A stretch of 36,677 nucleotides of DNA from Chloroflexi bacterium UBA4730 (GTDB taxonomy: Bacteria > Chloroflexota > Limnocylindria > P2-11E): assembly GCA_002404155.1 (NCBI GenBank), contig DHJC01000029.1, positions 1 to 36,677 on the forward strand. Direction: 5' to 3'. A program made the position numbers and the translations under genes. Positions 1 to 7,509 of this stretch are shown piece after piece. The stretch's first letter is position 1. The number at the start of each line of letters is the position of its first letter. The notes under the pieces were generated by a model that was not told where the DNA came from, ran no database searches, and worked only from the letters and a program-made list of their open reading frames with translations.

Positions 1-302
1 CGCCGACCACCCGGGCGCGGCCGGTTCGCGAGGTTGCCACCGGTCTTCGCGCTGTGGGACGCGTTGTCGGGGCTGCCGCACGACGTGCACCCTTCGGCCC
101 CCGCCGCCCGGAACAGGCGGCCTTGCGCCCCGTGTCGCGGCAGAGCGAGCACCGCACCGGGGGCACCGGTTCTGGCGCGTGAGCCAGGCCGTACACAAAT
201 CGTGCGTTTCGTGGTCGCCGAGAGGCCCCGGGCGCGATCGACAACGGGCTGATCAACCGATTTGCCGGTCAAGACGCAGACCCCGGCCGGCCGCGTCGGG
301 CG
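1..302. other. Left window edge, no supported gene
   Basis: No reading frame here is convincing on either strand. The only sizeable open frame is rich in Arg, Pro and Ala, as expected for chance frames in GC-rich DNA. A partial gene running off the left edge cannot be excluded. The one recognisable element is the dyad repeat at 191-215. Confidence 0.4.
191..215 (+). repeat. Dyad site A (recombination-site-like repeat)
   Basis: First of five copies of a 25-bp motif that begins GTACAC and ends GTGGT. The 20-bp core is CACAAATCG-TG-CGTTTCGTG, two nearly complementary 9-bp half sites (7 of 9 positions) around a 2-bp spacer. It differs from site B at only two positions although they are 14 kb apart. 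It lies downstream of the minus-strand operon that ends at 303. Similarity to the other four copies is direct observation; a role in recombination is inferred. Confidence 0.75.
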
Positions 303-638
303 TTATCGCAACCGAGGTCGATAGGGCGCCGCGAGCGCGGCATCGAGCTGATCGGTGAGCAACGCCAGGTGGGGCCCGAGAGCGCCTCGCTCGAAGCATC
401 CCTCGACCTCAAGCGCGAGGACCTTCGCCTCCTTGAAGCCATACATCGCGGCGACCCCTCCGAGTCCGTGAGCGATCCGCGCCGCTTCGTCGAGCGCGGA
501 TTCGTCGGGTGCGCGGTGCCTCGCGGTGCGGCGCAACACGGCGATCCGAGCCTGCTGCGAAGGGCGGTCAGCCTCCCAGAATTTCGCGAAGGCCGCGTCG
601 AGCTGCGGATCGACCGAACGTTCCCGTCCGAACCTCAT
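303..638 (-). CDS. Hpt-like histidine phosphotransfer domain protein
   Basis: A 111-residue, probably cytoplasmic protein. The segment around residues 51-75 (EAARIAHGLGGVAAMYGF) fits the helix of histidine phosphotransfer domains, where a His followed by L-x-G receives phosphate from a response regulator; His57 is the candidate. The following acidic helix (ALEVEG) also fits. Its ATG overlaps the stop of the upstream gene by 4 bp (ATGA), so it is the last gene of a three-gene operon, and this overlap fixes the start. No histidine kinase or receiver gene is nearby, so partners are unknown. Hpt domains are short and diverge quickly, so the match rests on one motif and overall helicity. Confidence 0.6.
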   Translation of the reverse strand: MRFGRERSVDPQLDAAFAKFWEADRPSQQARIAVLRRTARHRAPDESALDEAARIAHGLGGVAAMYGFKEAKVLALEVEGCFERGALGPHLALLTDQLDAALAAPYRPRLR

Positions 639-919
639 CGGCGCACCGCTCCCGCCAGCGGCGTCGCGTCGTCGGTCCGTTCGATCGTCGGCGGGCGGCC
701 GAGCCACTCGCGGACCGTCGCGAGCGTCCGGCCCCCGGTCGCGCGCCAGTCGTGGCCCTCCGCCACGCCCGCGGGGCAGTAGCCCCAGCTGCCGGCGTAC
801 CCGATCACCGGCCTCGCGGCATCTTCGGGCACTTGGTGCGCTTGGCTGGCGCAGAGGTGCTCGATAACGGCGTTCACAGCGGCATTGAACCCTGGGCAAG
901 CCCGCGCTCGGTCACTCAA
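635..919 (-). CDS. Small conserved protein, YCP-x5-GH-x-W motif (copy 2)
   Basis: A protein of about 94 residues that starts with TTG directly after the stop of the upstream gene and overlaps the next ATG by 4 bp. It shares its core with that upstream gene: W-x-YCP, five residues, GH-x-W, a short gap, GG, then a Leu/Arg-rich helix. The N-terminal half also aligns loosely in both (an HLC or VCV segment, then HQV). The Cys and His residues could bind a metal, but there are too few for a classic zinc finger. I do not recognise a named family. Tandem duplication followed by divergence is the simplest explanation for the pair. Confidence 0.65.
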   Translation of the reverse strand: MSDRARACPGFNAAVNAVIEHLCASQAHQVPEDAARPVIGYAGSWGYCPAGVAEGHDWRATGGRTLATVREWLGRPPTIERTDDATPLAGAVRR

Positions 920-1162
920 TCAGGGGAGGCCATTCGGCCAGGCTGGGGCCTCAGCCGAGCGGGCGATCCGCGTGGCCGGGAATTGCTGCAGCAATCTCCT
1001 GAGGTCTTCGACGCGCATCCCACCACAGGGGAGCCACTCGTGGCCGTCGCTCTGTGCGGACGGGCAGTACGCCCACTGCTCGTCGTGGATCGTCAGCGCT
1101 TCGACGAGCGTGCTCACCTGGTGGTCGGGGCGGACGCAGACGAAGTCGATCTGATCGGTCAT
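920..1162 (-). CDS. Small conserved protein, YCP-x5-GH-x-W motif (copy 1)
   Basis: First gene of the three-gene minus-strand operon. From the ATG at 1162 it has 80 residues; an ATG at 1171 and a GTG at 1201 are also possible. It starts MTDQIDFVCVRPDHQVSTL and carries the motif W-A-YCP, five residues, GHEW, then GG, as in its downstream paralogue. Its stop codon is directly followed by the TTG start of that paralogue, so the two are translationally coupled. Function is unknown. Linkage to an Hpt-like protein could point to signalling, but that is a guess. Confidence 0.65.
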   Translation of the reverse strand: MTDQIDFVCVRPDHQVSTLVEALTIHDEQWAYCPSAQSDGHEWLPCGGMRVEDLRRLLQQFPATRIARSAEAPAWPNGLP

Positions 1163-1237
1163 CGTGCTCATTGAACGAACGGACCGCGAGCGAATGCTCA
1201 CCCGCGGCGGTGAACCCTCGACCAGCGTGAAATGGGC

Positions 1238-1522
1238 CTAACCCGCGGAGGGGAATCCGGCGCCCGCGCTGCCCTGCTGGATGTCATCCGCGAGCCGCCG
1301 AGCGTCGCCGGGGGTCAGATGGACCGACCGGCTGGCCCAGGCCCCGGGGCGGAAAACGTAGATGGCCACCTCCGCCGACAGGGCCGCGACATCGACCCGG
1401 CCACCACCATCGGCCGGCACCTCCCGCGAGTACGTCCTGGCCGTGGCGGGGCGCCAGTGGGCCCTCGGGTCATCGAGCCCTTCGCCCGCGGGGGGCGTGA
1501 TCCCGAGTGTTGGCGCGAGCAC
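1238..1522 (-). CDS. Hypothetical protein
   Basis: About 94 residues if started at the GTG at 1522; the same frame stays open further upstream, so the start is uncertain. The C-terminal half (DVAALSAEVAIYVFRPGAW, then HLTPGDARRLADDI) has the composition of a real protein: an alternating hydrophobic beta-strand pattern followed by an amphipathic helix. The N-terminal part is less convincing. It diverges from the plus-strand gene at 1559 with about 36 bp between the starts, so the two probably share a promoter region. No family recognised. Confidence 0.45.
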   Translation of the reverse strand: MLAPTLGITPPAGEGLDDPRAHWRPATARTYSREVPADGGGRVDVAALSAEVAIYVFRPGAWASRSVHLTPGDARRLADDIQQGSAGAGFPSAG

Positions 1523-1558
1523 AGACGCGCATCCCTCAGGCCGATACGCTCGCCCGCC

Positions 1559-1765
1559 GTGACGGATCTGAACACCGACCTCGAGGCGCTCGCGGTGTCG
1601 GCCGCGAAGATCGAAACGACTGCGCGCGCGGTGCAGCACTACGTCGGAAATGACAACTTGCAGTTCGCCCTGTTGGCGCTGCGCATGGGTGAGAAGTCGC
1701 TCGACGAGCTCGTGGAGCGCTATCGCGGCCTGTTGCGACGGATCGAGAAGCAAGGCGATCTGTAA
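1559..1765 (+). CDS. Small helical hypothetical protein
   Basis: A 68-residue protein with a GTG start. It is predicted to be almost entirely helical: heptad-like spacing of Leu/Ile/Val, many charged residues (for example MGEKSLDELVERYRGLLRRIEK) and no membrane segment. It could be a small coiled-coil or partner protein. It is divergent from the minus-strand hypothetical gene, which supports the downstream GTG rather than the longer frame starting at 1232, whose first 109 codons look antisense to that gene. Function unknown. Confidence 0.5.
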   Translation: MTDLNTDLEALAVSAAKIETTARAVQHYVGNDNLQFALLALRMGEKSLDELVERYRGLLRRIEKQGDL

Positions 1766-1824
1766 ATGACCATTGCCTTGCCCGATCCGGCGGCGCTCGT
1801 GTTGTCCATCGCGACGATCGTCAC

Positions 1825-2075
1825 CGATTGATGGAGGTGCACGCCGAACAGGTGAGTGGCTGAACCTGGCAGCATTCGCAGCTCTCGTGCTTCCGGACGA
1901 CGAAATCATTCAGATCCGTTACTTCACCGCGAGGATCAGCGCGAGAGCTGACGATCTGGACAAGGCACGCCGACAGGAGGTCTATCTCGCGCCCTGCGCA
2001 CTATCCCAAATCTGTCAATCCACTTCGGCACAGTTCTGACCACAGTTGGCCCTGCAGACCATCCCCTTCGATCCT
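1825..2075 (+). pseudogene. Remnant of an NYN-domain (PIN-like nuclease) gene
   Basis: The frame reads TGEWLNLAAFAALVLPDDEI then RYFTARISARADDLDKARRQ and VYL. After one missing base near 1990 it continues as RALRTIPNLSIHFG, VLTTVGPADHPL. This order matches the N-terminal third of NYN/DUF88-type proteins (IDG-N-x-YY, W-x-DL, Y-TA-x-x-x-R-P, Q-x-YL-x-AL, HFG), which are PIN-like RNases. The initial IDG-x-N-x-YYG segment is damaged (only IDGGARRTGE remains) and nothing matching the catalytic C-terminal half follows. A decayed fragment of a mobile or defence-type nuclease is the likely explanation. Confidence 0.65.
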
Positions 2076-2110
2076 TTGTGCGGGCCACTCGCCGCGCCGC
2101 GCGGTCGGCG

Positions 2111-2341
2111 CTACCGCCCCGCGACGCTCGCGGCGAGGCACGCGACGGCGATTGCCTCGGCGCGGATGGCGTGCTGCAACGCGGTCGCCTTGCTCCGGTT
2201 CTGAATCTTCGCCGCGCCCAGCACATCGAGTTGCGTGAGCGCGATCTTCTGCCGAGCGTCCGAGACCGCGACTGACCATTCGTCGCGCACCGCAACGCGC
2301 AGGGGTCGGGCGCAAGCGGTGCTGCTTGAACGGGATGCCAT
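2111..2341 (-). CDS. Small hypothetical protein
   Basis: A 76-residue frame starting at ATG 2341. The C-terminal 60 residues (EWSVAVSDARQKIALTQLDVLGAAKIQNRSKATALQHAIRAEAIAV) look like two amphipathic helices and are less Arg/Pro-rich than shadow frames nearby. There is no recognisable family, no signal peptide and no clear membrane helix. It lies tail to tail with the NYN remnant and head to head with the gene at 2492. It may itself be part of the decayed stretch, so confidence is low. Confidence 0.35.
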   Translation of the reverse strand: MASRSSSTACARPLRVAVRDEWSVAVSDARQKIALTQLDVLGAAKIQNRSKATALQHAIRAEAIAVACLAASVAGR

Positions 2342-2491
2342 CCTCGGCAGACCAACGGCGAAGCGCGACCATTGCGTATCCCCCGACCCGACAAGGACAG
2401 CGCGGCATGTTTGCAATCGTGATTCAGGGCGACGTGCAACACGGACCATGGCAGCATTGACTAGGACCCGTCTCACGGCAGGAGTGTCTCC

Positions 2492-3160
2492 ATGAGAAAA
2501 CTCATCGTATCTACGTTTGCATCGCTTGACGGAATCATGCAAGCACCCGGCGGACCGGAAGAAGACCCCACTGGCGGTTTTACCCTTGGCGGTTGGATGT
2601 TCGGCTACGACGACGAAAGCATGGACATCTCAGCATCAGGTTTCGACGGCAAGGATCGCGAGCTGGTGCTCGGGCGCAGGACCTATCAGATATTCGAAGC
2701 GTACTGGCCTTATCAGCCGAATGACCACCCGATTGCGAAGACGCTGAATGCAGCGAAAAAGTATGTTGCTTCGCGTACGTTGACGATGCTCCAGTGGAAC
2801 AACTCGACCCTGCTCCACGGCGATGTCGTCTCGGCGATCATCGCTCTCAAGGCCCAACGTGGCCCCGCCCTGCAGACGATTGGCAGCGGCAATTTGATTC
2901 AAACGCTCCAGGCCGCCTCACTGATCGATGAGTACAACGTGTGGACTTTTCCAGTGGTGCTTGGGCGGGGTAAGCGCCTCTTTAGCGAGACTGCCAAGCC
3001 ATCGGCGCTTCGGCTCGTTCGCTCTCAGGTTTCGACCACCGGCGTTGTGATGAGCACCTACGCACCAGGCGGCGATATCCAGCCCGGCTCGTTCCCGAAT
3101 GCCGAGCCGAGCGAGAAGGAGTTGGCCCGACGCAAGAAACTGGCGAATGAGATGTGGTGA
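2492..3160 (+). CDS. RibD C-terminal / dihydrofolate reductase-like protein
   Basis: A 222-residue cytoplasmic protein of the RibD C-terminal domain family (YyaP/YwjB-like), NAD(P)H-dependent reductases with a DHFR fold. Visible landmarks are the N-terminal strand and loop MRKLIVSTFASLDGIMQAPG, the LVLGRRTYQIFEAYWP segment, the AASLIDEYNVWTFPVVLGRGKRLF segment, and a GSGNLIQTL glycine turn. An AGGAG ribosome site lies 8 bases before the ATG. Its codon use is visibly less GC-rich than the neighbours, which suggests transfer. It is followed within 20 bp by an attC-like site, so it looks like a single integron cassette. The substrate is unknown; drug reduction has not been shown for this subfamily. 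Confidence 0.9.
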   Translation: MRKLIVSTFASLDGIMQAPGGPEEDPTGGFTLGGWMFGYDDESMDISASGFDGKDRELVLGRRTYQIFEAYWPYQPNDHPIAKTLNAAKKYVASRTLTMLQWNNSTLLHGDVVSAIIALKAQRGPALQTIGSGNLIQTLQAASLIDEYNVWTFPVVLGRGKRLFSETAKPSALRLVRSQVSTTGVVMSTYAPGGDIQPGSFPNAEPSEKELARRKKLANEMW

Positions 3161-3177
3161 GGTGCAGACGAGAGCGC

Positions 3178-3238
3178 GCGCTAACCATTCATTCAAGCCG
3201 ACGCCACTTCGTGGCGCAGCTTAGTTCAGGCGTTGGGC
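3178..3238 (+). other. attC-like (59-base element) integron recombination site
   Basis: Directly after the RibD-like gene. It holds a CTAAC box near 3181-3185, the arm TTCAAGCCGACGCC (3193-3206), a short loop, a complementary arm starting GGCG at 3213 and running through GCTTAGTTCAGG, and the core box GTTGGGC at 3232-3238 (consensus GTTRRRY). The arms pair (CGCC/GGCG, AAGC/GCTT). From memory the order, length and bases closely resemble the attC sites of aadA-type cassettes. The left simple site is a slightly poor match to RYYYAAC. No integron integrase is in the window. Confidence 0.75.
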
Positions 3239-3428
3239 CAGAGGTTCCGATAGACGCCACAGCATCGGTGACCTGCTGTAAGCCACAGTCGCTGTGGTGA
3301 ATCAGCATGACCGAACGCGTGCCAAGGCGCCGCTGCGAGATCGCGAGCGACCCAGATCGATGTCCCCTGTACACCTGAATTGGCGGTGCGAGAGTAGGGA
3401 GCAGGTGAACCGAGCCGCGCCAGTGAGA

Positions 3429-6266
3429 ATGCTCTGCCCTGTCCTCGTCGGACGTGAGCCTGAGCTCGCGTCTCTCGAGGCGATCCTGGCAGAGGTGGTC
3501 ACGAAGAGGGGGCGGGTCGCTCTCCTGGGTGGCGAAGCTGGGATCGGGAAGAGTCGCGTGCTCGATGCCTTCCTCTCTCGCGCCCGGGCCTCCGGTGCGC
3601 GGACCCTCCTAGGCCACTGCTCCCAGGCGGAGGACCGCCGGCCGTTCGGGCCGTTCATCGATTTGCTCCGAGGCGTGCGTGATCTGCCTCCGATCATGCG
3701 AACGGAGAGCGATCTCGCGATCGCCGATCCCGACGCCCGTTATCGCGCTCTCCGTTCGTTCGGAAGTGTCTTCGGCGATCTCGCAAAGCGGGAACCACTG
3801 GTTGTGGCCATCGATGACCTTCACTGGGCGGACGAAGCCACGCTGGACCTGTTCGCTTACCTCGCCCGGGCTCTTCGCGAGAGACAGGTACTTCTCGTCG
3901 GCGCGTATCGGACCGATGAGCTCAACCGCTTGCATCCCCTGCGCGGCGCCCTCGCCGCGCTCGCCCAGGCGCGGCTGGCTGACTCGGTGATCCTCCGCCC
4001 ACTGACGTTGACCGATACGCGCGAGATGGTCCGGACGACGCTCGGTCTAGCGACATCGGCACCGAAGGACCTCGCTGCAGCGCTCCATGAGCGCTGCGAG
4101 GGCAACCCGTTCTTCGTCGAGGAACTGCTGAAGGCGCTGGCCGAGACCGGGAATCTGGTGTGGCGCGACGGCACCTGGCAGTACGTGGGGCGCCCGGCCG
4201 ACATGGTCGTACCGGCCTCGGTGCGAGACATCGTCCAGCAGCGCCTCGACCTGCTCGCGAATGAAACGCGCGTAGCCTTGCGCGTCGCAGCGGTCATCGG
4301 GATCTCATTCGACTTCCCGCTACTGCAGCGGCTCACCGCTGCGACCGATCACGAACTCACGAACGCGCTCCGCGCGGCTGTCGCGGCCCAACTTGTCGAG
4401 GAAGTATCCGAGGGGACGGATCGGTTCAGATTCCGCCACGCATTGACGCGCGAGACCGTGCTCGCCGATCTGCTCGGACGCGAGCGCCGCGAGCTGCATC
4501 GCGAGGTCGCCGCAGCGCTTGAAGCGCGACCAGGCCCCGAGATCGAACCCGAAGAGCTCGCTTACCACTTCGACGAAGCCGGTGAACGTGAGCCAGCGTT
4601 TCGGTATCACGTCCTCGCGAGCGCGCACGCCGACAAGCTCTTCGCATTCAGCAACGCGCGCAAGCACCTTGAACGCGCGGTCGAGCTTGCGTCCACGGAC
4701 ATCGACCTCGCCGGGCTCCAGCTTCGTTTCTCGCGAGCGGCACTCCTGGCGGGCGACGCGCGCGGCTCCCTACGTGCCGCGGAGGACGCGAAGGGTCGGT
4801 ACGAAAAACGCGGAGACCCGCGTGGGATCGCCCTCGCGCTCTGTGAGATCTCGGACGCCGACTGGTACCTCGGGCAGGCGGACGAAGCGCGACGAGTGGC
4901 CGAGGAGAGCGTTCGCGTGCTCGAGTCGCTGGGCACGCCGTGCGAGCTCGGCGACGCATACCGCCGCATGGCCCAGCTCGCGTTGTTCGATGACGACGCC
5001 CGGACCGACTGGGCCGAGCGAACCATCGAGGCAGCGCGCCGGTGCGGTCAGCCGGCCACGGAGGTGGTTGGGCTCATCTGCCTTGGAGGTGCACTCGGCC
5101 GTCAGGGTCGTGCGGAGGCGTTCGAGCACCTGCATGCGGCCCTCCGACTCGCGCTGGAGCTGGACACGCCCGACCTCGTGTTCCGAGCACGCCTGTTCCT
5201 CATAGACGTCGACGTCAGACAGGGCGCATCGCCGATCGCGCGGCGCGCGGTCTACGAAGAGATGGTCGATTATGCGAAGAAGCACGCGTTCAGCACGGAC
5301 CAGCTCTTGACGCTCGAAGTCGAGGAGGCGATCGCCTTAGGTGACTTCGACGAGGCGCTGCGCCTGGCTGGTCAGATCACTCCGGACAGCGTGTACGGCG
5401 CCGACAGCCAGCTCCGGGTCGCCCTGATCCATGTCGCGCGAAGCGGCCCGGAAAAGGCATCGGAGGTCGATGCGCTGCGCCGCCGCCTGCTCAACGCGCC
5501 GATGTTGTGGCGGACGTTTGCCACGACGACGGCGCAGGTGTTCCTCCTTGCGGACCAGCCTCGCGAGGCGCTCGCCCACGCGGAGCTGGCGAAGGAGCAT
5601 CTGCGCGCCGGCTCACAGCGGTTCGCTCTGGACGTCGCCGTCATCTGCGCGATCGAATCGGCCCGGCGGCTCGGGGACGACGCGGCGCTGGAGAGCTGGA
5701 TCGCCCTCGCGCTCAAGGCTGGCGTCGCGGTGGAGACTCTGGTCCGACGAGCTCGCCGGGCATATGCCGGCGCCGAACACGCGCGGCGAGAGGGCGACCT
5801 CGGCCGCGCGCTCGCGCTCTCGGCCGCGAGCGTCGAAGCCCTCGACCATAGCCAGTGGCCGTTCATCGAGACCGTCGCGCGTCTGCGGCACGCCGACCTG
5901 CTGCTCGAGCGGGATGATCAGGACGACCGAGCGCTCGCCGGCGCCGAGCTGGCCCGAGTCGTCGCGTTCTGGCGGCGCGCAGGGGCTCCGTGGTACCTCG
6001 GCAGACTGCGCGACTGGGCGCGCGAGCGTCGATTACGAATGCCCCCGGCCCCGACCCCTGCGGTCCGCTCCACCCGGGCACTCACCCCCCGGGAGCGAGA
6101 GGTCGCCGCGCTCGTGACGGAAGGCCTCACCAATCAACAGATCGCCGAACGGCTCGTTATCGGCGAAAGGACGGTCGAGAGCCACGTCGAGCGGATCATG
6201 GACAAGCTCTCGAGACATAGCCGGGCCGAGATCGCCGCCTGGATGTCGGCCGCTGCCAGACGGTAG
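3429..6266 (+). CDS. Large LuxR-type regulator with AAA ATPase and TPR-like region
   Basis: A 945-residue regulator built like the MalT/LAL family. The ATPase domain has a P-loop GGEAGIGKS (about residues 34-42) and Walker B with the hallmark LVVAIDDLHWADE (about 124-135). A long all-helical middle (about 390-860) resembles TPR repeats. The last 65 residues are a GerE/LuxR DNA-binding domain (LTPREREVAALVTEGLTNQQ, then TVESHVERIMDKL). Such proteins bind a ligand and ATP, oligomerise and activate transcription. I chose the ATG at 3429 because MLCPVLVGRE is a common beginning for this family; frames from 3294 or 3360 add an unlikely Arg-rich leader. No ribosome site is strong. Target genes are unknown. 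Confidence 0.9.
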   Translation: MLCPVLVGREPELASLEAILAEVVTKRGRVALLGGEAGIGKSRVLDAFLSRARASGARTLLGHCSQAEDRRPFGPFIDLLRGVRDLPPIMRTESDLAIADPDARYRALRSFGSVFGDLAKREPLVVAIDDLHWADEATLDLFAYLARALRERQVLLVGAYRTDELNRLHPLRGALAALAQARLADSVILRPLTLTDTREMVRTTLGLATSAPKDLAAALHERCEGNPFFVEELLKALAETGNLVWRDGTWQYVGRPADMVVPASVRDIVQQRLDLLANETRVALRVAAVIGISFDFPLLQRLTAATDHELTNALRAAVAAQLVEEVSEGTDRFRFRHALTRETVLADLLGRERRELHREVAAALEARPGPEIEPEELAYHFDEAGEREPAFRYHVLASAHADKLFAFSNARKHLERAVELASTDIDLAGLQLRFSRAALLAGDARGSLRAAEDAKGRYEKRGDPRGIALALCEISDADWYLGQADEARRVAEESVRVLESLGTPCELGDAYRRMAQLALFDDDARTDWAERTIEAARRCGQPATEVVGLICLGGALGRQGRAEAFEHLHAALRLALELDTPDLVFRARLFLIDVDVRQGASPIARRAVYEEMVDYAKKHAFSTDQLLTLEVEEAIALGDFDEALRLAGQITPDSVYGADSQLRVALIHVARSGPEKASEVDALRRRLLNAPMLWRTFATTTAQVFLLADQPREALAHAELAKEHLRAGSQRFALDVAVICAIESARRLGDDAALESWIALALKAGVAVETLVRRARRAYAGAEHARREGDLGRALALSAASVEALDHSQWPFIETVARLRHADLLLERDDQDDRALAGAELARVVAFWRRAGAPWYLGRLRDWARERRLRMPPAPTPAVRSTRALTPREREVAALVTEGLTNQQIAERLVIGERTVESHVERIMDKLSRHSRAEIAAWMSAAARR

Positions 6267-6377
6267 CCGCGCGCCGAATCGCGGGTACCGAATCCCGTAC
6301 CGCCTCCGTACCTGCCCCGATGGCCGCCGCGTCTATTCCGACGAGTGTCAACGCCATCTTCGGCGGGAGGCACTGGA

Positions 6378-6638
6378 ATGGCCAAGCAGACACTTCCCCG
6401 GCACCGGATCAGGGGCGTCGCGGCCGGGCTGATCATCAGTCTCGCGGTCGTCGGCTGCGGATCCGCGAGCGCGCCACCGCGTTCGGCACCGGCGGTCCCG
6501 GCACGCGCGGTGGCGCCGGTCGAGGGCAGCCCTGAGCAGACGGCGATCGAGCTCGGCCGCGCGACGCTCGACAGTGCGTATCGGGTCGCGCCGATCGAGG
6601 GCAGCCCCGAAGCCGCCGCGATCGAGCTCGGTCGCTGA
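6378..6638 (+). CDS. Small lipoprotein with duplicated 16-residue motif
   Basis: An 86-residue precursor. Residues 9-27 (HRIRGVAAGLIISLAVVGC) form a lipoprotein signal with lipobox VVGC, so Cys27 would be lipidated and the mature 60 residues anchored to the membrane. The mature part is Ala/Pro-rich and contains the same motif twice: APVEGSPEQTAIELGR at 46-61 and APIEGSPEAAAIELGR at 71-86, the second forming the exact C terminus. The start is fixed by GGGAGG about 9 bases before ATG 6378. It lies 111 bp after the LuxR gene on the same strand. No family recognised; the repeat may bind a partner. Confidence 0.7.
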   Translation: MAKQTLPRHRIRGVAAGLIISLAVVGCGSASAPPRSAPAVPARAVAPVEGSPEQTAIELGRATLDSAYRVAPIEGSPEAAAIELGR

Positions 6639-6683
6639 TCCGGCCGGTCAGTCCGCGGTGACCTCGACCGGAGAGGTCCAGCC

Positions 6684-6960
6684 TCAGTCCCAGCGCGCGA
6701 GCTCCTCGAGGAGCGCGTGGTTCGTGAGGTCGAGGGCGATCGGCGTCCACGCTGATCTTCCCCGCCCGCATCGCCGCGACGTCGGTGCCGTCCTCGGCCT
6801 CCTCGATCGCGGCGGGCCCCGCCGACCCAGTAACAGGGATTGCCGTAGGGGTCGAGGCGCTCGATGAGCTGATCGCGGTGGGTCCGCTTCCCAAGACGCG
6901 TCAGTGCGCGCATCTCGGTCCGCGTGACCTTCGGCGCATCCACCACGGCAGCGACGTTCC
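6684..6960 (-). pseudogene. surE 3' remnant (5'/3'-nucleotidase), frameshifted
   Basis: Three minus-strand frames together spell the C terminus of SurE. One frame (about 6960-6817) gives TRLGKRTHRDQLIERLDPYG and NPCYWVGG. A second (about 6810-6750) gives EDGTDVAAMRAGKIS. A third (about 6745-6684) gives TPIALDLTNHALLEELARWD. SurE proteins end in this order (TRLG-x-R, D-x-RG-x-P-YYW-x-GG, GTD-x-x-A-x-x-x-G-x-x-S-x-TP, LDLT). At least two frameshifts and the loss of the N-terminal nucleotidase core (DDG, SGIN) make it non-functional. It is convergent with the lipoprotein gene. Confidence 0.75.
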
Positions 6961-7295
6961 GGGCGACATCTCCCCATCTTTCAGCGAAGCGGAGACAGCG
7001 GAAGAGCACTCGGTGCAAATGCAAAATCGATCGCGGTGCCGCGCCGGCCTGGCGGCGCTGCTCGTAGAGCCGGATCCTTGGGCGTGGAACGCTTCATCGA
7101 CCGCGTCCTTGGCGAACTGAGCGTTCGTCGTGTCGGTCGCGAAGAGCGCGGCGTAGCGGCCGGTTTCGGGATCGTCGAGCGGAACAATCACGGTCTCGAG
7201 TCCGCGAGCGGCGTCGGCAGCGCGCAGCTGATCGAGTGCCAAGTCGATCCGCGCGCTGTCCGGTCCGTACTTGTTCCGCAGCCCGCTCGTTGATC
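6961..7295 (-). pseudogene. Decayed gene of unknown family
   Basis: The minus strand reads NKYGPDSARIDLALDQLRAA, then RGLETVIVPLDDPETGRYAALFATDTTNAQFAKDAVDEAF with protein-like composition (about 7275-7090). It then seems to slip frame into RLYEQRRQAGAAPRSILHLHR before merging with the surE remnant. The start is not clear and the frame does not reach a sensible end, so it looks broken. I do not recognise the family. From about 7296 to 7509 nothing can be supported. Confidence 0.4.
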
Positions 7296-7509
7296 AGACC
7301 GAGTTTTTTCGGCGTCGGCTTACCCCCTCAGCAACGTTTCCGCGCGGCGCGGGGTGAGCGCGTCGTCGCTGCGTTATCGGCGTCGAGGGTGGACCGTGCG
7401 CAGGCCCGGCAGCATCCGGGGTCGTTGCGGCTCTCAAAATCGGCCCGTCACAATCCGAAGAGATCCGCGCGCTGCGCCTCGCGATCGACAGACCGCAGAG
7501 CATGCGTGA

